64,000 bases of DNA, taken from assembly GCA_030827005.1 (NCBI GenBank), contig JAVBJL010000008.1, positions 1 through 64,000 of the forward strand, read 5' to 3'. The notes under the pieces were generated by a model. It did not search any database. It was not told the DNA's origin and worked only from the letters and a program-made list of their open reading frames with translations. Shown one piece after another: positions 1-10,096 of this stretch. Numbering within the stretch: the stretch's first letter is position 1; each line of letters opens with the position of its first letter. The DNA comes from Wigglesworthia glossinidia (GTDB lineage: Bacteria; Pseudomonadota; Gammaproteobacteria; Enterobacterales; Enterobacteriaceae). The position numbers and the translations under genes are program-made.

Positions 1-128
1 ATATCGTATTAATGTTTAATTTACTTATTAAAAGTATAAATATATTAGTATTATTTTATATAGATTGTTCATTCTATTTTTTAAGCAAGATTTAAATTTT
101 TTAATTAAATAAATATTTTGAGTCTAAA

Positions 129-150
129 TTGATAATTTTTGATTATGCAA
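129..150. promoter_or_regulatory. candidate operator: imperfect palindrome TTGATAAT-TTTTG-ATTATGCAA upstream of the MarR-family gene
   Basis: Left arm TTG-ATAAT pairs with right arm ATTATGCAA with one bulged base; about 86 bp upstream of the ATG. Many MarR-family operators have TTG/CAA ends. Confidence 0.25.
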
Positions 151-235
151 ATCTAAAATTATTATTTTTAGTTAAAAACTATATCGTAAATAATATTTTA
201 TATATACATTAAACAATATCTAAAGAGATAAAATA

Positions 236-664
236 ATGAATAAATTAAATGACATATCAGTTATGGTAGAATCATTATCAAGAATTTATCATCGATTAAG
301 AAAAGAAGTAAATGGACAATTGATTACTGAAGGATTATCAATGTCAAAAATGAAAATTTTGCATCTTATTACTACAGGGAAAACTAGCGCGACAGATATT
401 AAAAATTATATGGGATTTTCATCACGTACAGTAGTAACTGTTTTAGATGCTTTAGAAAAAGAAGAAATGCTAAAAAGACAACAAAGCCCTACAGATAGAA
501 GAGTAAAATATGTATATATTACAGAAAAAGGTTTAGAAAAACTCAAGATTGCAGAAAATACTCATAAAATTATTTTAAATCGTATTTTTTCCCCATTATC
601 TCCAATTCAACTAGAACAATTTAAAGAAGTATGTAATACTTTAGAGTCTAAAAATCAACAATAA
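236..664 (+). CDS. MarR-family transcriptional regulator
   Basis: 142 aa; winged-helix pattern ...SATDIKNYMGFSSRTVVTVLDALEKEEMLKRQQSPTDRRVKYVYITEKG... with the MarR 'DRRxK' wing. Confidence 0.8.
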   Translation: MNKLNDISVMVESLSRIYHRLRKEVNGQLITEGLSMSKMKILHLITTGKTSATDIKNYMGFSSRTVVTVLDALEKEEMLKRQQSPTDRRVKYVYITEKGLEKLKIAENTHKIILNRIFSPLSPIQLEQFKEVCNTLESKNQQ

Positions 665-793
665 ATTTGATATTTCTAAAATAACATTGTTCTTATTTAT
701 AATTTTTATCGAAAGATATGAGAAATAAATGTTTTTTTAACTTTAATAACCCCGTTGTATTTATTAAAAAATTTTTTATTATTTAGTATAAAA

Positions 794-827
794 ACGAGCG
801 GTCAATGGAAGATACATGAACGCTCGT
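794..827. promoter_or_regulatory. inverted repeat ACGAGCG...CGCTCGT in the gmk leader; looks like a terminator on the minus strand (followed by TTTTTAT)
   Basis: 7-bp perfect arms of unusually high GC for this region. Confidence 0.5.
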
Positions 828-844
828 AAAAAAATTGTAATCAA

Positions 845-864
845 GTATCTTCTTATAAAGATAC
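845..864 (+). promoter_or_regulatory. hairpin GTATCTT-CTTATA-AAGATAC in the gmk leader
   Basis: Perfect 7-bp arms. GTATCTTC can also pair with GAAGATAC at 808-815. Confidence 0.4.
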
Positions 865-897
865 ATAAAACATATTAATATTAAAATATTAATTTAC

Positions 898-1530
898 ATG
901 CTAAAAAATATATCTTGTATTATCTCCGCACCAAGCGGTACTGGAAAATCAAGTTTAATTCGATCTTTTTTGCAAACAAGATTAGGAAATAATTTCCGGT
1001 TGATAATATCACACACTACAAGAATCATGCGATCGGAAGAAATTAATGGAAAAGATTATTTTTTTATATCGAAAAATATTTTTAAAGAAATGATTAATTC
1101 AAAAAATTTTTTAGAATACACTTATGTTTTTGATAATTATTATGGAACATCATTTAAAAGCGTATTTAATGAAATAAATAATGGATTTCATATATTATTT
1201 GATACTGATTTTTATGGAATGCAAAATATTAAAAAACATTTTCCAGAATCTATAAGCGTTTTTATACTACCACCATCCCTAGAATCTTTGTATGAAAGAT
1301 TAAAAATTAGAAATAAAAAAAATGAAATTCAATATAAAAACTTAAAGATGCGTATTGATCGAGCAAAAATAGATGTTAAATTTTATAAAAATTACGATTA
1401 TACTTTAGTAAATAATAATTTTAATACAACTTTAAATAATTTTAAATTAATTATTTCTGCAAAAAAATTTCAATCTATTCGTCACAAACAATATATTCAA
1501 AATATTATAAATAAAATCTTGAAAGATTAA
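898..1530 (+). CDS. gmk: guanylate kinase
   Basis: P-loop SAPSGTGKSSLI, SHTTR motif; followed by rpoZ as in E. coli. Confidence 0.9.
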   Translation: MLKNISCIISAPSGTGKSSLIRSFLQTRLGNNFRLIISHTTRIMRSEEINGKDYFFISKNIFKEMINSKNFLEYTYVFDNYYGTSFKSVFNEINNGFHILFDTDFYGMQNIKKHFPESISVFILPPSLESLYERLKIRNKKNEIQYKNLKMRIDRAKIDVKFYKNYDYTLVNNNFNTTLNNFKLIISAKKFQSIRHKQYIQNIINKILKD

Positions 1531-1583
1531 ACTAACTTTGTTAAAGTTAATATTTTCCGAAAAGATAACGATTAAAATATTTC

Positions 1584-1781
1584 ATGGCAAGAGTAACTGT
1601 ACAAAAAGCAGTAGAAGAAATTGGAAATTGCTTTGACCTAGTTCTCATAGCAGCACAAAGAGCAAGAGAACTACAGGTGCTAGGAAAAACTCCATTAGTA
1701 GAAAAAAAAAATGACAAGTGTACAGTAGTGGCTTTAAGAGAGATAGAAAAAGGACTTGTTGGTCAGACAAGCTTTGACTAA
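1584..1781 (+). CDS. rpoZ: RNA polymerase omega subunit (C-terminally shortened)
   Basis: [31 protein letters not shown]... closely matches E. coli RpoZ; 65 aa versus about 91. Confidence 0.95.
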   Translation: MARVTVQKAVEEIGNCFDLVLIAAQRARELQVLGKTPLVEKKNDKCTVVALREIEKGLVGQTSFD

Positions 1782-1857
1782 TGATAAATTTTTTATTCTT
1801 TTTTTATCAACAGTAATCGGAAGAGTATTTACGCGAAAATTAATATACTAATCCGTT

Positions 1858-2025
1858 TTATCTAAGCTTATCTTCTTTGTAAAATACGTGCTTTTTACAA
1901 ACAGGATCGAACTTTTTTATTTTTAACTTTTTAGGGTGAGAAGATTTATTTTTTGTAGTAGTATAAAAATGCAGTGTTCCCGCAGAAGATAAAAGCTTTA
2001 TTATTTTTCTTTTAGATTTAGACAT
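1858..2025 (-). CDS. rpmG: 50S ribosomal protein L33
   Basis: Not in the supplied ORF track (55 aa). Minus-strand translation [55 protein letters not shown] matches L33; next to rpmB. Confidence 0.93.
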   Translation of the reverse strand: MSKSKRKIIKLLSSAGTLHFYTTTKNKSSHPKKLKIKKFDPVCKKHVFYKEDKLR

Positions 2026-2032
2026 ATACGGA

Positions 2033-2254
2033 TCATTTTTTTATTCGAGATAGTACTTTTTTTATACCATATTTATCTATTAAACGCAATCCTTTGTTAG
2101 AAATACGAAGGTTTATAAATCTTTTTTCTTCATCTATCCAAAATCGATGAAAATGTAAATTTGGTAAAAATTTTCTTTTTTTTGCATTCATCGCATGAGA
2201 GCGTTGATTACCACTTAATGGTTTCTTTCCTGTTATCTGACAAGTTTTTGACAT
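2033..2254 (-). CDS. rpmB: 50S ribosomal protein L28
   Basis: [39 protein letters not shown]... Confidence 0.95.
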   Translation of the reverse strand: MSKTCQITGKKPLSGNQRSHAMNAKKRKFLPNLHFHRFWIDEEKRFINLRISNKGLRLIDKYGIKKVLSRIKK

Positions 2255-2504
2255 ATAAATATATCCTTTTAAAATTTAAAAAAATATTAATTAAATTTAC
2301 ATTGATGTAATTAATGATACGTTATATTATTACGCTGGAAAAAGACTAAAATTGATTAACAATTAAAAATTCATTCGTTAAAAACGTTTTTTTAGAACTT
2401 TACATATTAAATTAATAATTTATATCGTTATAATATTTTATAAAAAACAAAATTTTACCTAATTTATTAGAATCTAGAAGCATATTATAACACTATACTA
2501 ATAT

Positions 2505-3734
2505 ATGCAAATGAAAGAATTAATAAATAAAAATATTTTGTTAGGAATAAGCGGAAGTATTTCGGCTTATAAATCACTTGACTTAATACGAAAGTTACGA
2601 GAGAAAGGTGCAAACGTACGTGTAATTATGACCAAATCAGCACAATCTCTTATAACACCACTAAGCGTCGCAATATTGTCTAAAAATGACGTTATAACAG
2701 ATGATAATTCAAACAAAAATTGCATTATCAATCATATTGAGATATCTAAATGGCCAAATTTAATCATTATAGCACCAGCAACTGCAAATATAATAGCCAA
2801 ATTATCATCTGGAATATCTGATAGTATATTGAGTTCAATTTGCTTAGCAACAACATCGCAAATTGCAATCTCACCTGCAATGAACACGAATATGTATTCA
2901 GCATGTGCAACACAAGAGAATTTAAAAAAACTTAATAATCGTGGCGTTTTATGTTGGGGTCCAGAATGCGGAATACAAGCCTGTGGAGATTACGGATTTG
3001 GTCGTATGTTAAAAATATCAGAATTAATAATATTAATAACGAAATATTTTAAATATAAAAATTTTAATAAAAACAGCTTAAAAATACTAATTACAGCTGG
3101 ACCAACTCGAGAACCAATTGATCCAGTACGTTTTATTAGTAATCAAAGTTCTGGTAAAATGGGTTTCGCAATTGCACAAGCCGCAATAGAAAGAGGTGCG
3201 AAAGTTACTTTAATTTCAGGCCCTGTTAATTTACCTACACCAATTGGGACTTTTCAAAGAATCAAGATCATAAATGCATTAGATATGTATAAAAAAGTGA
3301 TGCTATTTATAAAAAATCAAGATATTTTTATTTGCTGTGCTGCTATCACAGATTATCGTTTGAAACATACTTCTCTTGAAAAAATAAAAAAAAAGAATAA
3401 TAAAAAATTAATATTAAAATTTATAAAAAATCCAGATCTTCTTTCAGAAGTATCTGCTCTAGAATATAATAAACGCCCTTATATTGTAGGTTTTTCTGCA
3501 GATACAGAAAACATACAAACAAATGCTCAAGAAAAACGTATTCGAAAAAATATAGATTTAATTTGTGCAAATGATATTTCAACACCAAATCAAGGATTTA
3601 ATAGCGATTATAACTCACTACATTTATTTTGGAAAACAGGAAATATGTTTTTATCTATAAACAACAAGTTATCTCTTGCAAAAAAATTATTAAATCAAAT
3701 CCTTTTATGCTATGAAAAAAAAAATAAATATTAA
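2505..3734 (+). CDS. coaBC: bifunctional phosphopantothenoylcysteine decarboxylase / phosphopantothenate-cysteine ligase
   Basis: 409 aa; LGISGSISAYKSLDLIRKL N-terminus and ITAGPTREPIDPVRFISNQSSGKMG CoaB motif; adjacent to dut. Confidence 0.93.
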   Translation: MQMKELINKNILLGISGSISAYKSLDLIRKLREKGANVRVIMTKSAQSLITPLSVAILSKNDVITDDNSNKNCIINHIEISKWPNLIIIAPATANIIAKLSSGISDSILSSICLATTSQIAISPAMNTNMYSACATQENLKKLNNRGVLCWGPECGIQACGDYGFGRMLKISELIILITKYFKYKNFNKNSLKILITAGPTREPIDPVRFISNQSSGKMGFAIAQAAIERGAKVTLISGPVNLPTPIGTFQRIKIINALDMYKKVMLFIKNQDIFICCAAITDYRLKHTSLEKIKKKNNKKLILKFIKNPDLLSEVSALEYNKRPYIVGFSADTENIQTNAQEKRIRKNIDLICANDISTPNQGFNSDYNSLHLFWKTGNMFLSINNKLSLAKKLLNQILLCYEKKNKY

Positions 3735-4173
3735 AATTTTAAATCCTAGTTTCAATGAAAAATTTCCTTTACCTCAGTATTATACTGAGGGTTCCTCCGG
3801 AATAGATTTACGTGCCTGCATTGATAATGATTTAATAATTGAATCCAATCAAACTATATTGATTTCTACCGGAATAGCAATACACATCTCTGATGAAAAT
3901 TTATCAGGATTGATTTTACCAAGATCAGGTCTTTCTCACAATCATGGTATAATATTATCAAATACAATAGGAGTTATTGATTCAGATTATCAAGGTCCGA
4001 TTTATTTATCAATTCTCAATAGAAGTAAAAAAAATTTTTTGATTTCTCGAGGAGACAGAATTGCACAAATGATATTTGTCTGTATTTCTCAAGTTTCTTT
4101 TAACATAGTTAATGATTTTGAGTATCAGACCAAAAGGGGCGATGCCGGAATTGGTCATTCAGGCATAAAATGA
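3712..4173 (+). CDS. dut: dUTP diphosphatase
   Basis: GSSGIDLRA, PRSGLSHNHG, IDSDYQGPI motifs; overlaps the coaBC end by 23 bp. Confidence 0.93.
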   Translation: MKKKINIKILNPSFNEKFPLPQYYTEGSSGIDLRACIDNDLIIESNQTILISTGIAIHISDENLSGLILPRSGLSHNHGIILSNTIGVIDSDYQGPIYLSILNRSKKNFLISRGDRIAQMIFVCISQVSFNIVNDFEYQTKRGDAGIGHSGIK

Positions 4174-4174
4174 A

Positions 4175-4849
4175 TTATGATCCATATTTTTTTTTATATT
4201 CTTTAATTGAGAATACTATTTTTTTATCCACTATTTTATTTTGTTCTAAAAATAATATAATATCTGTCAATTTGATAATTGATTTTATTTTAAAATCAAA
4301 ACGATTCTGCAAATTTTTTATCGCAGGCTTTTTGTATAAATCTTTTTCCTGACGATCTAAAGCAATAATCATTCCTGATAATTTAGCTTGACTACAATTT
4401 ATAATATTAAAGACCTTATTAATAGTCGAACCGGAGGTTATAACATCGTCCATTAAAATAACTTTTCCTCTAGGTGGTTTTCCAATAATTAACCCCCCCT
4501 CTCCGTGTAGCTTATATTCTTTTCTATTAAAGCATATAGAAATATTTTTTTTATAATCGTGAGATAATATGATAGAACTTGATAATGCAATTGAGATGCC
4601 TTTGTAAGATAAACCGAATAGCATATTATAAGGGATATTAGACTTTATTAAGGTTTGCACATATATTTTACCTAAAAATATTAAGTCATTTCCGCTATTG
4701 AATTGACTTATATCAAAAAAATAAGGACTAACTCTTCCAGATTTCAGTATAAATTTACCAAATTTTAATGCTTTTTTTCTTATTGCATATTGAATAAAAT
4801 CGTACTTATAATTGTTCATAAAATTTATATTGGTATAAGGTAACTGCAA
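4175..4849 (-). CDS. pyrE: orotate phosphoribosyltransferase
   Basis: FGKFILKSGRVSPYFFD...; PRPP loop VILMDDVITSGST. Confidence 0.95.
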   Translation of the reverse strand: MQLPYTNINFMNNYKYDFIQYAIRKKALKFGKFILKSGRVSPYFFDISQFNSGNDLIFLGKIYVQTLIKSNIPYNMLFGLSYKGISIALSSSIILSHDYKKNISICFNRKEYKLHGEGGLIIGKPPRGKVILMDDVITSGSTINKVFNIINCSQAKLSGMIIALDRQEKDLYKKPAIKNLQNRFDFKIKSIIKLTDIILFLEQNKIVDKKIVFSIKEYKKKYGS

Positions 4850-4884
4850 AAATATCTTAAAAATTTATATTAAAATTTTTTTGA

Positions 4885-4958
4885 TCGGCATGAGAGGATT
4901 TGAACCTCTGACCTCCGACACCCCATATCGGCGCGCTTCCAAGCTGCGCTACATGCCG
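4885..4958 (-). tRNA. tRNA-Pro(GGG)
   Basis: Reverse complement CGGCATGTAGCGCAGCTTGGAAGCGCGCCGATATGGGGTGTCGG...GGTTCAAATCCTCTCATGCCGA folds as a cloverleaf with anticodon loop AT-GGG-GT. Confidence 0.92.
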
Positions 4959-5050
4959 CAAATTTTAAATAAAATATTGATTTTTAAATTATTTTAAATT
5001 TATAATTACAACATACGTATAATTTAAAAAAATATATCGATATATATAAT

Positions 5051-6538
5051 ATGAATTATAATTTCTTTAAAAAAATTTTACAATATATAACATTACGTGA
5101 ATCATATCTTTTGGCGTTTAGTGGAGGTTTAGATTCTACAGTTTTACTGGATATTTTATCAAAATATTCAAAATTTTCTGCAATTAATTTAAAAAATAAT
5201 CAATTATTAAACATTAGAGTAATACATATAAATCATCATATTAATCAAAATTCCTCTGATTGGGAAAATCATTGCTATTTACAATGCCTAAAATATCAAG
5301 TACCTTTTCAATCGATTAGTATCACTATAAAAAATTTTTCAGAAGGAATTGAAGCTAGTGCAAGAAACGCACGTTATAAAGCTTTATTTAATAATTTAAA
5401 ACCAAAGGAAATTTTATTAACCGCTCACCATCAAAACGATCAAATAGAAACTTTTTTTTTATTACTTAAACGAGGCAGCGGACCTCTTGGGCTATCTGGT
5501 ATGCAATCACATATGAAATATAAAAATTATAGCATTAGACGACCTCTTTTATTATGTAAAAAACACGAAATACATTCATATGCTATCAAAAATAAATTAA
5601 AATGGATTGAAGATCCAAGTAATACTGATACTAAACATGATAGAAACTTTTTACGCATACAAGTAATTCCGGTTTTATTAAAACGCTGGCCACACTTAGG
5701 AGATGCAATTTCCAGAACCACAAAAATATGTTTTGCTCAAGAAAGATTGCTATATAAATGTTTTAAAAGAGTAATTGATAGTTTGATTTTTGATAATGGA
5801 TCATTAAACTTTACTAAACTATTAAATATGAGTCAAATAGAAAGAAATTTTATTTTACGTAGTTGGTTTAAAAAAAATTATATGCGTATGCCATCCGTCA
5901 AACAACTTAATTATATTTGGAACAATATTGTTCTTAGTAAAATCGACTCCAAAGCTGTATTAAAAATTCAAAAAAAAATTATTAAAAGATTTCGAAATAA
6001 ATTATATTTTATATCAGATAAATTACAATCGCCAAATAAAAATATTAGTTTGACTATCACAAAATTTTTTAACGTTAAAAAAATTCACTTACCATCAGAT
6101 TTAGGGATTTTATTTATTAAATCTATGGTTTTTAATTCCAAATTAATAGAGAAATTAAAATTAATAAAAAATAAAAATACTTTAGAGAATCAAATTTCAT
6201 GCGATTTAAAGTCATTTTTAAATGATCAATTAAAGTTTAATCAAAAAAATATTTTTTATTTAAAAAAAAATATATACATTACTATTACGAGATATCCGTA
6301 TATTCACGAAAAAGTATTTATTAAATTTAAAAATACACAAAACGTATTAAAACAAAAATCTGTTAGTAAAAAACTAAGACAAAATTCGATTCCTCCCTGG
6401 AAAAGAAATTTTATTCCTTTGTTATTTTATAATAATGATTTAATTTCTGCTCTTGGAGCATTTATTACTCCATCTGGATATATAAAAAAAAATGATCGGG
6501 TTATTTTATTTTATTGGAAAAATAAAACATTATTTTAA
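5051..6538 (+). CDS. tilS: tRNA(Ile)-lysidine synthase
   Basis: PP-loop FSGGLDSTVLLD; HHQNDQIETFFLLLKRGSG motif. Confidence 0.93.
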   Translation: MNYNFFKKILQYITLRESYLLAFSGGLDSTVLLDILSKYSKFSAINLKNNQLLNIRVIHINHHINQNSSDWENHCYLQCLKYQVPFQSISITIKNFSEGIEASARNARYKALFNNLKPKEILLTAHHQNDQIETFFLLLKRGSGPLGLSGMQSHMKYKNYSIRRPLLLCKKHEIHSYAIKNKLKWIEDPSNTDTKHDRNFLRIQVIPVLLKRWPHLGDAISRTTKICFAQERLLYKCFKRVIDSLIFDNGSLNFTKLLNMSQIERNFILRSWFKKNYMRMPSVKQLNYIWNNIVLSKIDSKAVLKIQKKIIKRFRNKLYFISDKLQSPNKNISLTITKFFNVKKIHLPSDLGILFIKSMVFNSKLIEKLKLIKNKNTLENQISCDLKSFLNDQLKFNQKNIFYLKKNIYITITRYPYIHEKVFIKFKNTQNVLKQKSVSKKLRQNSIPPWKRNFIPLLFYNNDLISALGAFITPSGYIKKNDRVILFYWKNKTLF

Positions 6539-6553
6539 ATTAAATTATGCATA

Positions 6554-8605
6554 TTAATTTATTTTTTGAATTCCATGATATTTAAGAAAATAATTGATCT
6601 GTGGATTCCTTTTTTTAAATTTAAAAAATAAAACTAGTGGGTCTTCGGATCCTCCTTTTGAAAGGAATAAATTAAGAAATTTTTTTCCTATTTTAGAATT
6701 TAAAATTCCATTTTTATTAAATGTTGACCAAATATCTAAAGCTAATGTGTTAGCCCATAGATAACTGTAATATCCAGACGCATATCCTCCTGAAAATATA
6801 TGACTAAAAGTATTAGGAAAACGTTCCCATTTGGATCTTGGGGTGATAGAAATTTCACTTTTTACTTTTTCAAATATTTTTATAACTATATCTTTTTTAT
6901 ATTCTTTAAAATTGGATAATAAGTGGATATTTAAGTCAAATAGAGAAAACTCTAATTGACGTAAAATAAATAAACTAGACTGATAGTATCTCATTTTTGA
7001 TAAATTATTTATGATTATTTCGGGTAATTTTTCTCCGGTCAGATAATGTTTAGAAATTAATTTAATTGATTCTGGATGCCAACAATAATTCTCCATCAAT
7101 TGACTAGCAATTTCAATAGCATCCCATGGAATTCCATTTACTCCGGAGACCCCTAATGTTTCCACGTCAGTTAGTAAATGTTGTAAATTATGCCCAAATT
7201 CATGAAATAGTGTAATTACTTCTTTATGTAACAATAAACTCTGATGGTTACTTGGTGAACTGAAATTACATATAATATAAGTAACAGGTTTTTCTAAATT
7301 TCCATTAGATAAGCGCATACGGCTGGAATAAAAATCCATCCACGCTCCTTCTTTTTTATTTTTACGATTATATAAATCTAAATAAAAACCTCCGATGAGT
7401 TGATTTTTTTCATTAAAAACTTCAAAAAATCGTACGCTTTTATCCCAAACATCTATATTTTTTTTTTCTACTATATTAATTTTATAAAGAGATTTAGCTA
7501 TTTTAAATAATCCATATAAAACCTGGCTTTCTGGGAAAAATATACGTAATTTTTCTTCATTAATATTAAAAATATGTTGCTTTTGTTTTTCACTATAATA
7601 TGCAATATCCCAAGGCTTCAAATTATGTTTTTGATAATTTTTTGAGGAAAATTTGCATAGTTCGTCTATTTCTGAAATTCCGGAAGAACGTACTTGATGG
7701 TTCATATTATATATAAATTCTAGTACTTTTTTGGGAGATTGTATTGTTTTTTTTATTAGCGATAATTCTGCATAATTTTTAAATCCCAAAATTTGTGATA
7801 ATTGATAACGCAATGCTAAGATTTTAGTCATTATTGGTTCGTTATCCCATTGTTTAAACTGATTATTCTGATTTGAAGCACGTGTATGATATGCATAATA
7901 CATTTCTTTTCTTAGGTTTTCATTATCACAATATGTTAGTATAGATATATAATTAATATTGTTTAATTTTAAAATCCATCCGATTTTATTACTTTTTTGA
8001 GCATTTTTCTTAGCTTTCAGAACTATTTCTTTTGGAATTCCAGATAAATCATTTTTATTTGTTATATGTTTGCTCCAATTTTGCATAGAATCTAATATAT
8101 TATTATTATACAATAAACTCATTGATGCTAGCTTAATTACGATTTTGGAAAATTTTTTTTGCTTTAATTCAGGTAAATGTACACCTGATAGTTTAAAATC
8201 TAGTATAGTATTATCTATATATTTTTTTTTCTCTGTATTCAATTCTATATATTTTTTGCTATTTTTTAAATTAATGAATGCTTTGTATAATTTTTGATTT
8301 TGTCCCACCCAAGTACCATATTCTGAGATTAATATTAAACTTTTTTTATATTCATTTCTAAAACTAACTGTATTATTTGTTGAATATAAATGCGAAATAG
8401 GAGACCAGACTTTATTCAAATAATTTTCTAACTCTAAAAATGGTTGACATAAATTTTCCCAAGAAAATTGAGATTTTTTATTTATAATTTTAGACACCTC
8501 TTTACGACATTCATCTAGTGCTACTTGAACAGCTGGAAGCACATGTTTTGTTTGAATTAAAGAAAATTTAGGCAAATCGGATATCAAAAGTAATGGATTA
8601 TTCAT
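6554..8605 (-). CDS. prlC: oligopeptidase A (M3 metallopeptidase)
   Basis: 683 aa; zinc motif LFHEFGHNLQHLL; GVNGIPWDAIEIASQLMENYCW. Confidence 0.92.
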   Translation of the reverse strand: MNNPLLLISDLPKFSLIQTKHVLPAVQVALDECRKEVSKIINKKSQFSWENLCQPFLELENYLNKVWSPISHLYSTNNTVSFRNEYKKSLILISEYGTWVGQNQKLYKAFINLKNSKKYIELNTEKKKYIDNTILDFKLSGVHLPELKQKKFSKIVIKLASMSLLYNNNILDSMQNWSKHITNKNDLSGIPKEIVLKAKKNAQKSNKIGWILKLNNINYISILTYCDNENLRKEMYYAYHTRASNQNNQFKQWDNEPIMTKILALRYQLSQILGFKNYAELSLIKKTIQSPKKVLEFIYNMNHQVRSSGISEIDELCKFSSKNYQKHNLKPWDIAYYSEKQKQHIFNINEEKLRIFFPESQVLYGLFKIAKSLYKINIVEKKNIDVWDKSVRFFEVFNEKNQLIGGFYLDLYNRKNKKEGAWMDFYSSRMRLSNGNLEKPVTYIICNFSSPSNHQSLLLHKEVITLFHEFGHNLQHLLTDVETLGVSGVNGIPWDAIEIASQLMENYCWHPESIKLISKHYLTGEKLPEIIINNLSKMRYYQSSLFILRQLEFSLFDLNIHLLSNFKEYKKDIVIKIFEKVKSEISITPRSKWERFPNTFSHIFSGGYASGYYSYLWANTLALDIWSTFNKNGILNSKIGKKFLNLFLSKGGSEDPLVLFFKFKKRNPQINYFLKYHGIQKIN

Positions 8606-8749
8606 TTTTTTGGAACCTTTTTTTATAATTTTTTTATAAAAATTTTATTGATTTTTTATATTTTAAGAAATAATTATTTTGTTTTAAAATAATTTTTATA
8701 TAAAGTTTAAATAATTTATAATGTATATTTTTTATTTTATATCAATATA

Positions 8750-9415
8750 TTATACTCCATAATCAGAAATAACCTCTAATACTCCATTAATAATGAATTG
8801 AACACCCATGCAAACTAGTAAAAATCCCATTAATCGAGATATCGCTTCAATTCCACTAGAACCTATAACATGCATAATAGCACTAGAGCTACGCAAAGCA
8901 ATCCAAACTATGATGCTAATAATAAAAAAAACTAAAATCGGAGCTAAATCACTAATCCAAGATGAAAAATAAATATCTTCATTTACCGTAGATACCCAAC
9001 TAATAATCATAGCAATCGTTCCTGGACCTGCAGTACTCGGCATTGCTAAAGGAACAAAGGCAATATTTACCATTTTATTTTTATATGGATATTTAATATT
9101 TTTTTTATGATGCACTTCTTCATCGGCAGATGTAGAAAATAACATTCTAAATCCTATAAAAGAAACAATTAATCCTCCAGCAATTCTTAATCCTGAAATA
9201 GAAATTCCAAATGTACTTAATACTACTGTACCGGCATAAAATGTAACCATCATAATTGCAAAAACATATATTGATGCCATTCTAGCTTGCTGGTTTCGTT
9301 CACTAGGTGTCATATTTTTACTTAAACTTAAAAATAAAGCCACTGTAGTAAGTGGATTAACCAATGGCAAGAGTACCATTAAACCTAGACCGACGGCTTT
9401 AAATAATTCAAACAT
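8750..9415 (-). CDS. marC: MarC-family integral membrane protein
   Basis: [34 protein letters not shown]... closely matches E. coli MarC; the ATG at 9415 gives 221 aa, so the ORF-track start (9469) is probably too long. Confidence 0.9.
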   Translation of the reverse strand: MFELFKAVGLGLMVLLPLVNPLTTVALFLSLSKNMTPSERNQQARMASIYVFAIMMVTFYAGTVVLSTFGISISGLRIAGGLIVSFIGFRMLFSTSADEEVHHKKNIKYPYKNKMVNIAFVPLAMPSTAGPGTIAMIISWVSTVNEDIYFSSWISDLAPILVFFIISIIVWIALRSSSAIMHVIGSSGIEAISRLMGFLLVCMGVQFIINGVLEVISDYGV

Positions 9416-10096
9416 ATAAATCGTGTCTCCTAGACAATTTGATACTTTGCTTGAGTAATATTTTATCAAAAATAAATTGATGATTTTGAATATCGATTGA
9501 ATATAATAATTAAATTTAAGTAATATAAAATATTTATAAAACTAATATTTTTATTTAAAATTATAAAATATATAATTTTATATATTATTTTTCCAATATT
9601 ATACTATTTACTTAGTACACGTTGTCTATTTTAATGTATATAAAATAATTATATTCTATATTAATAAATATTATTTTTTAAAAAAGAAATATATTTATCT
9701 TTTTTTTTAAATAATTTAAAAGATTGGAAATTTAATTTTTAAAACAAAAAATTTTTTCTATTATATAAATATTTATTTAAATAAATTTTACTATAAATAA
9801 AAATTTTTAATATTTTTCTTTAAAATATAATAAGTATTATTAACTTTAACAAAAATTGATATATTTAGATGAAATATCAAAGATATTAAGTTGTAACAAT
9901 CTATGCAAATTTTTTAGATATACAACTATAATTTTTAAAAATATTAGAAATCAGATTCACTCAATACATCATTTATCTTTTATTGTATATTTAATATTAA
10001 AATGATAATTAATGTCATTTCTAATTTATGGTAGGATGGAATACGCGAATTTTATCAAGAGATTAAAAAGAGTTATTTATAAAAAACGCTCATTAG

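Noticed and set aside
4170-4352. 60-aa plus-strand ORF after dut
   Set aside because: Antisense to the pyrE 3' end; low-complexity.
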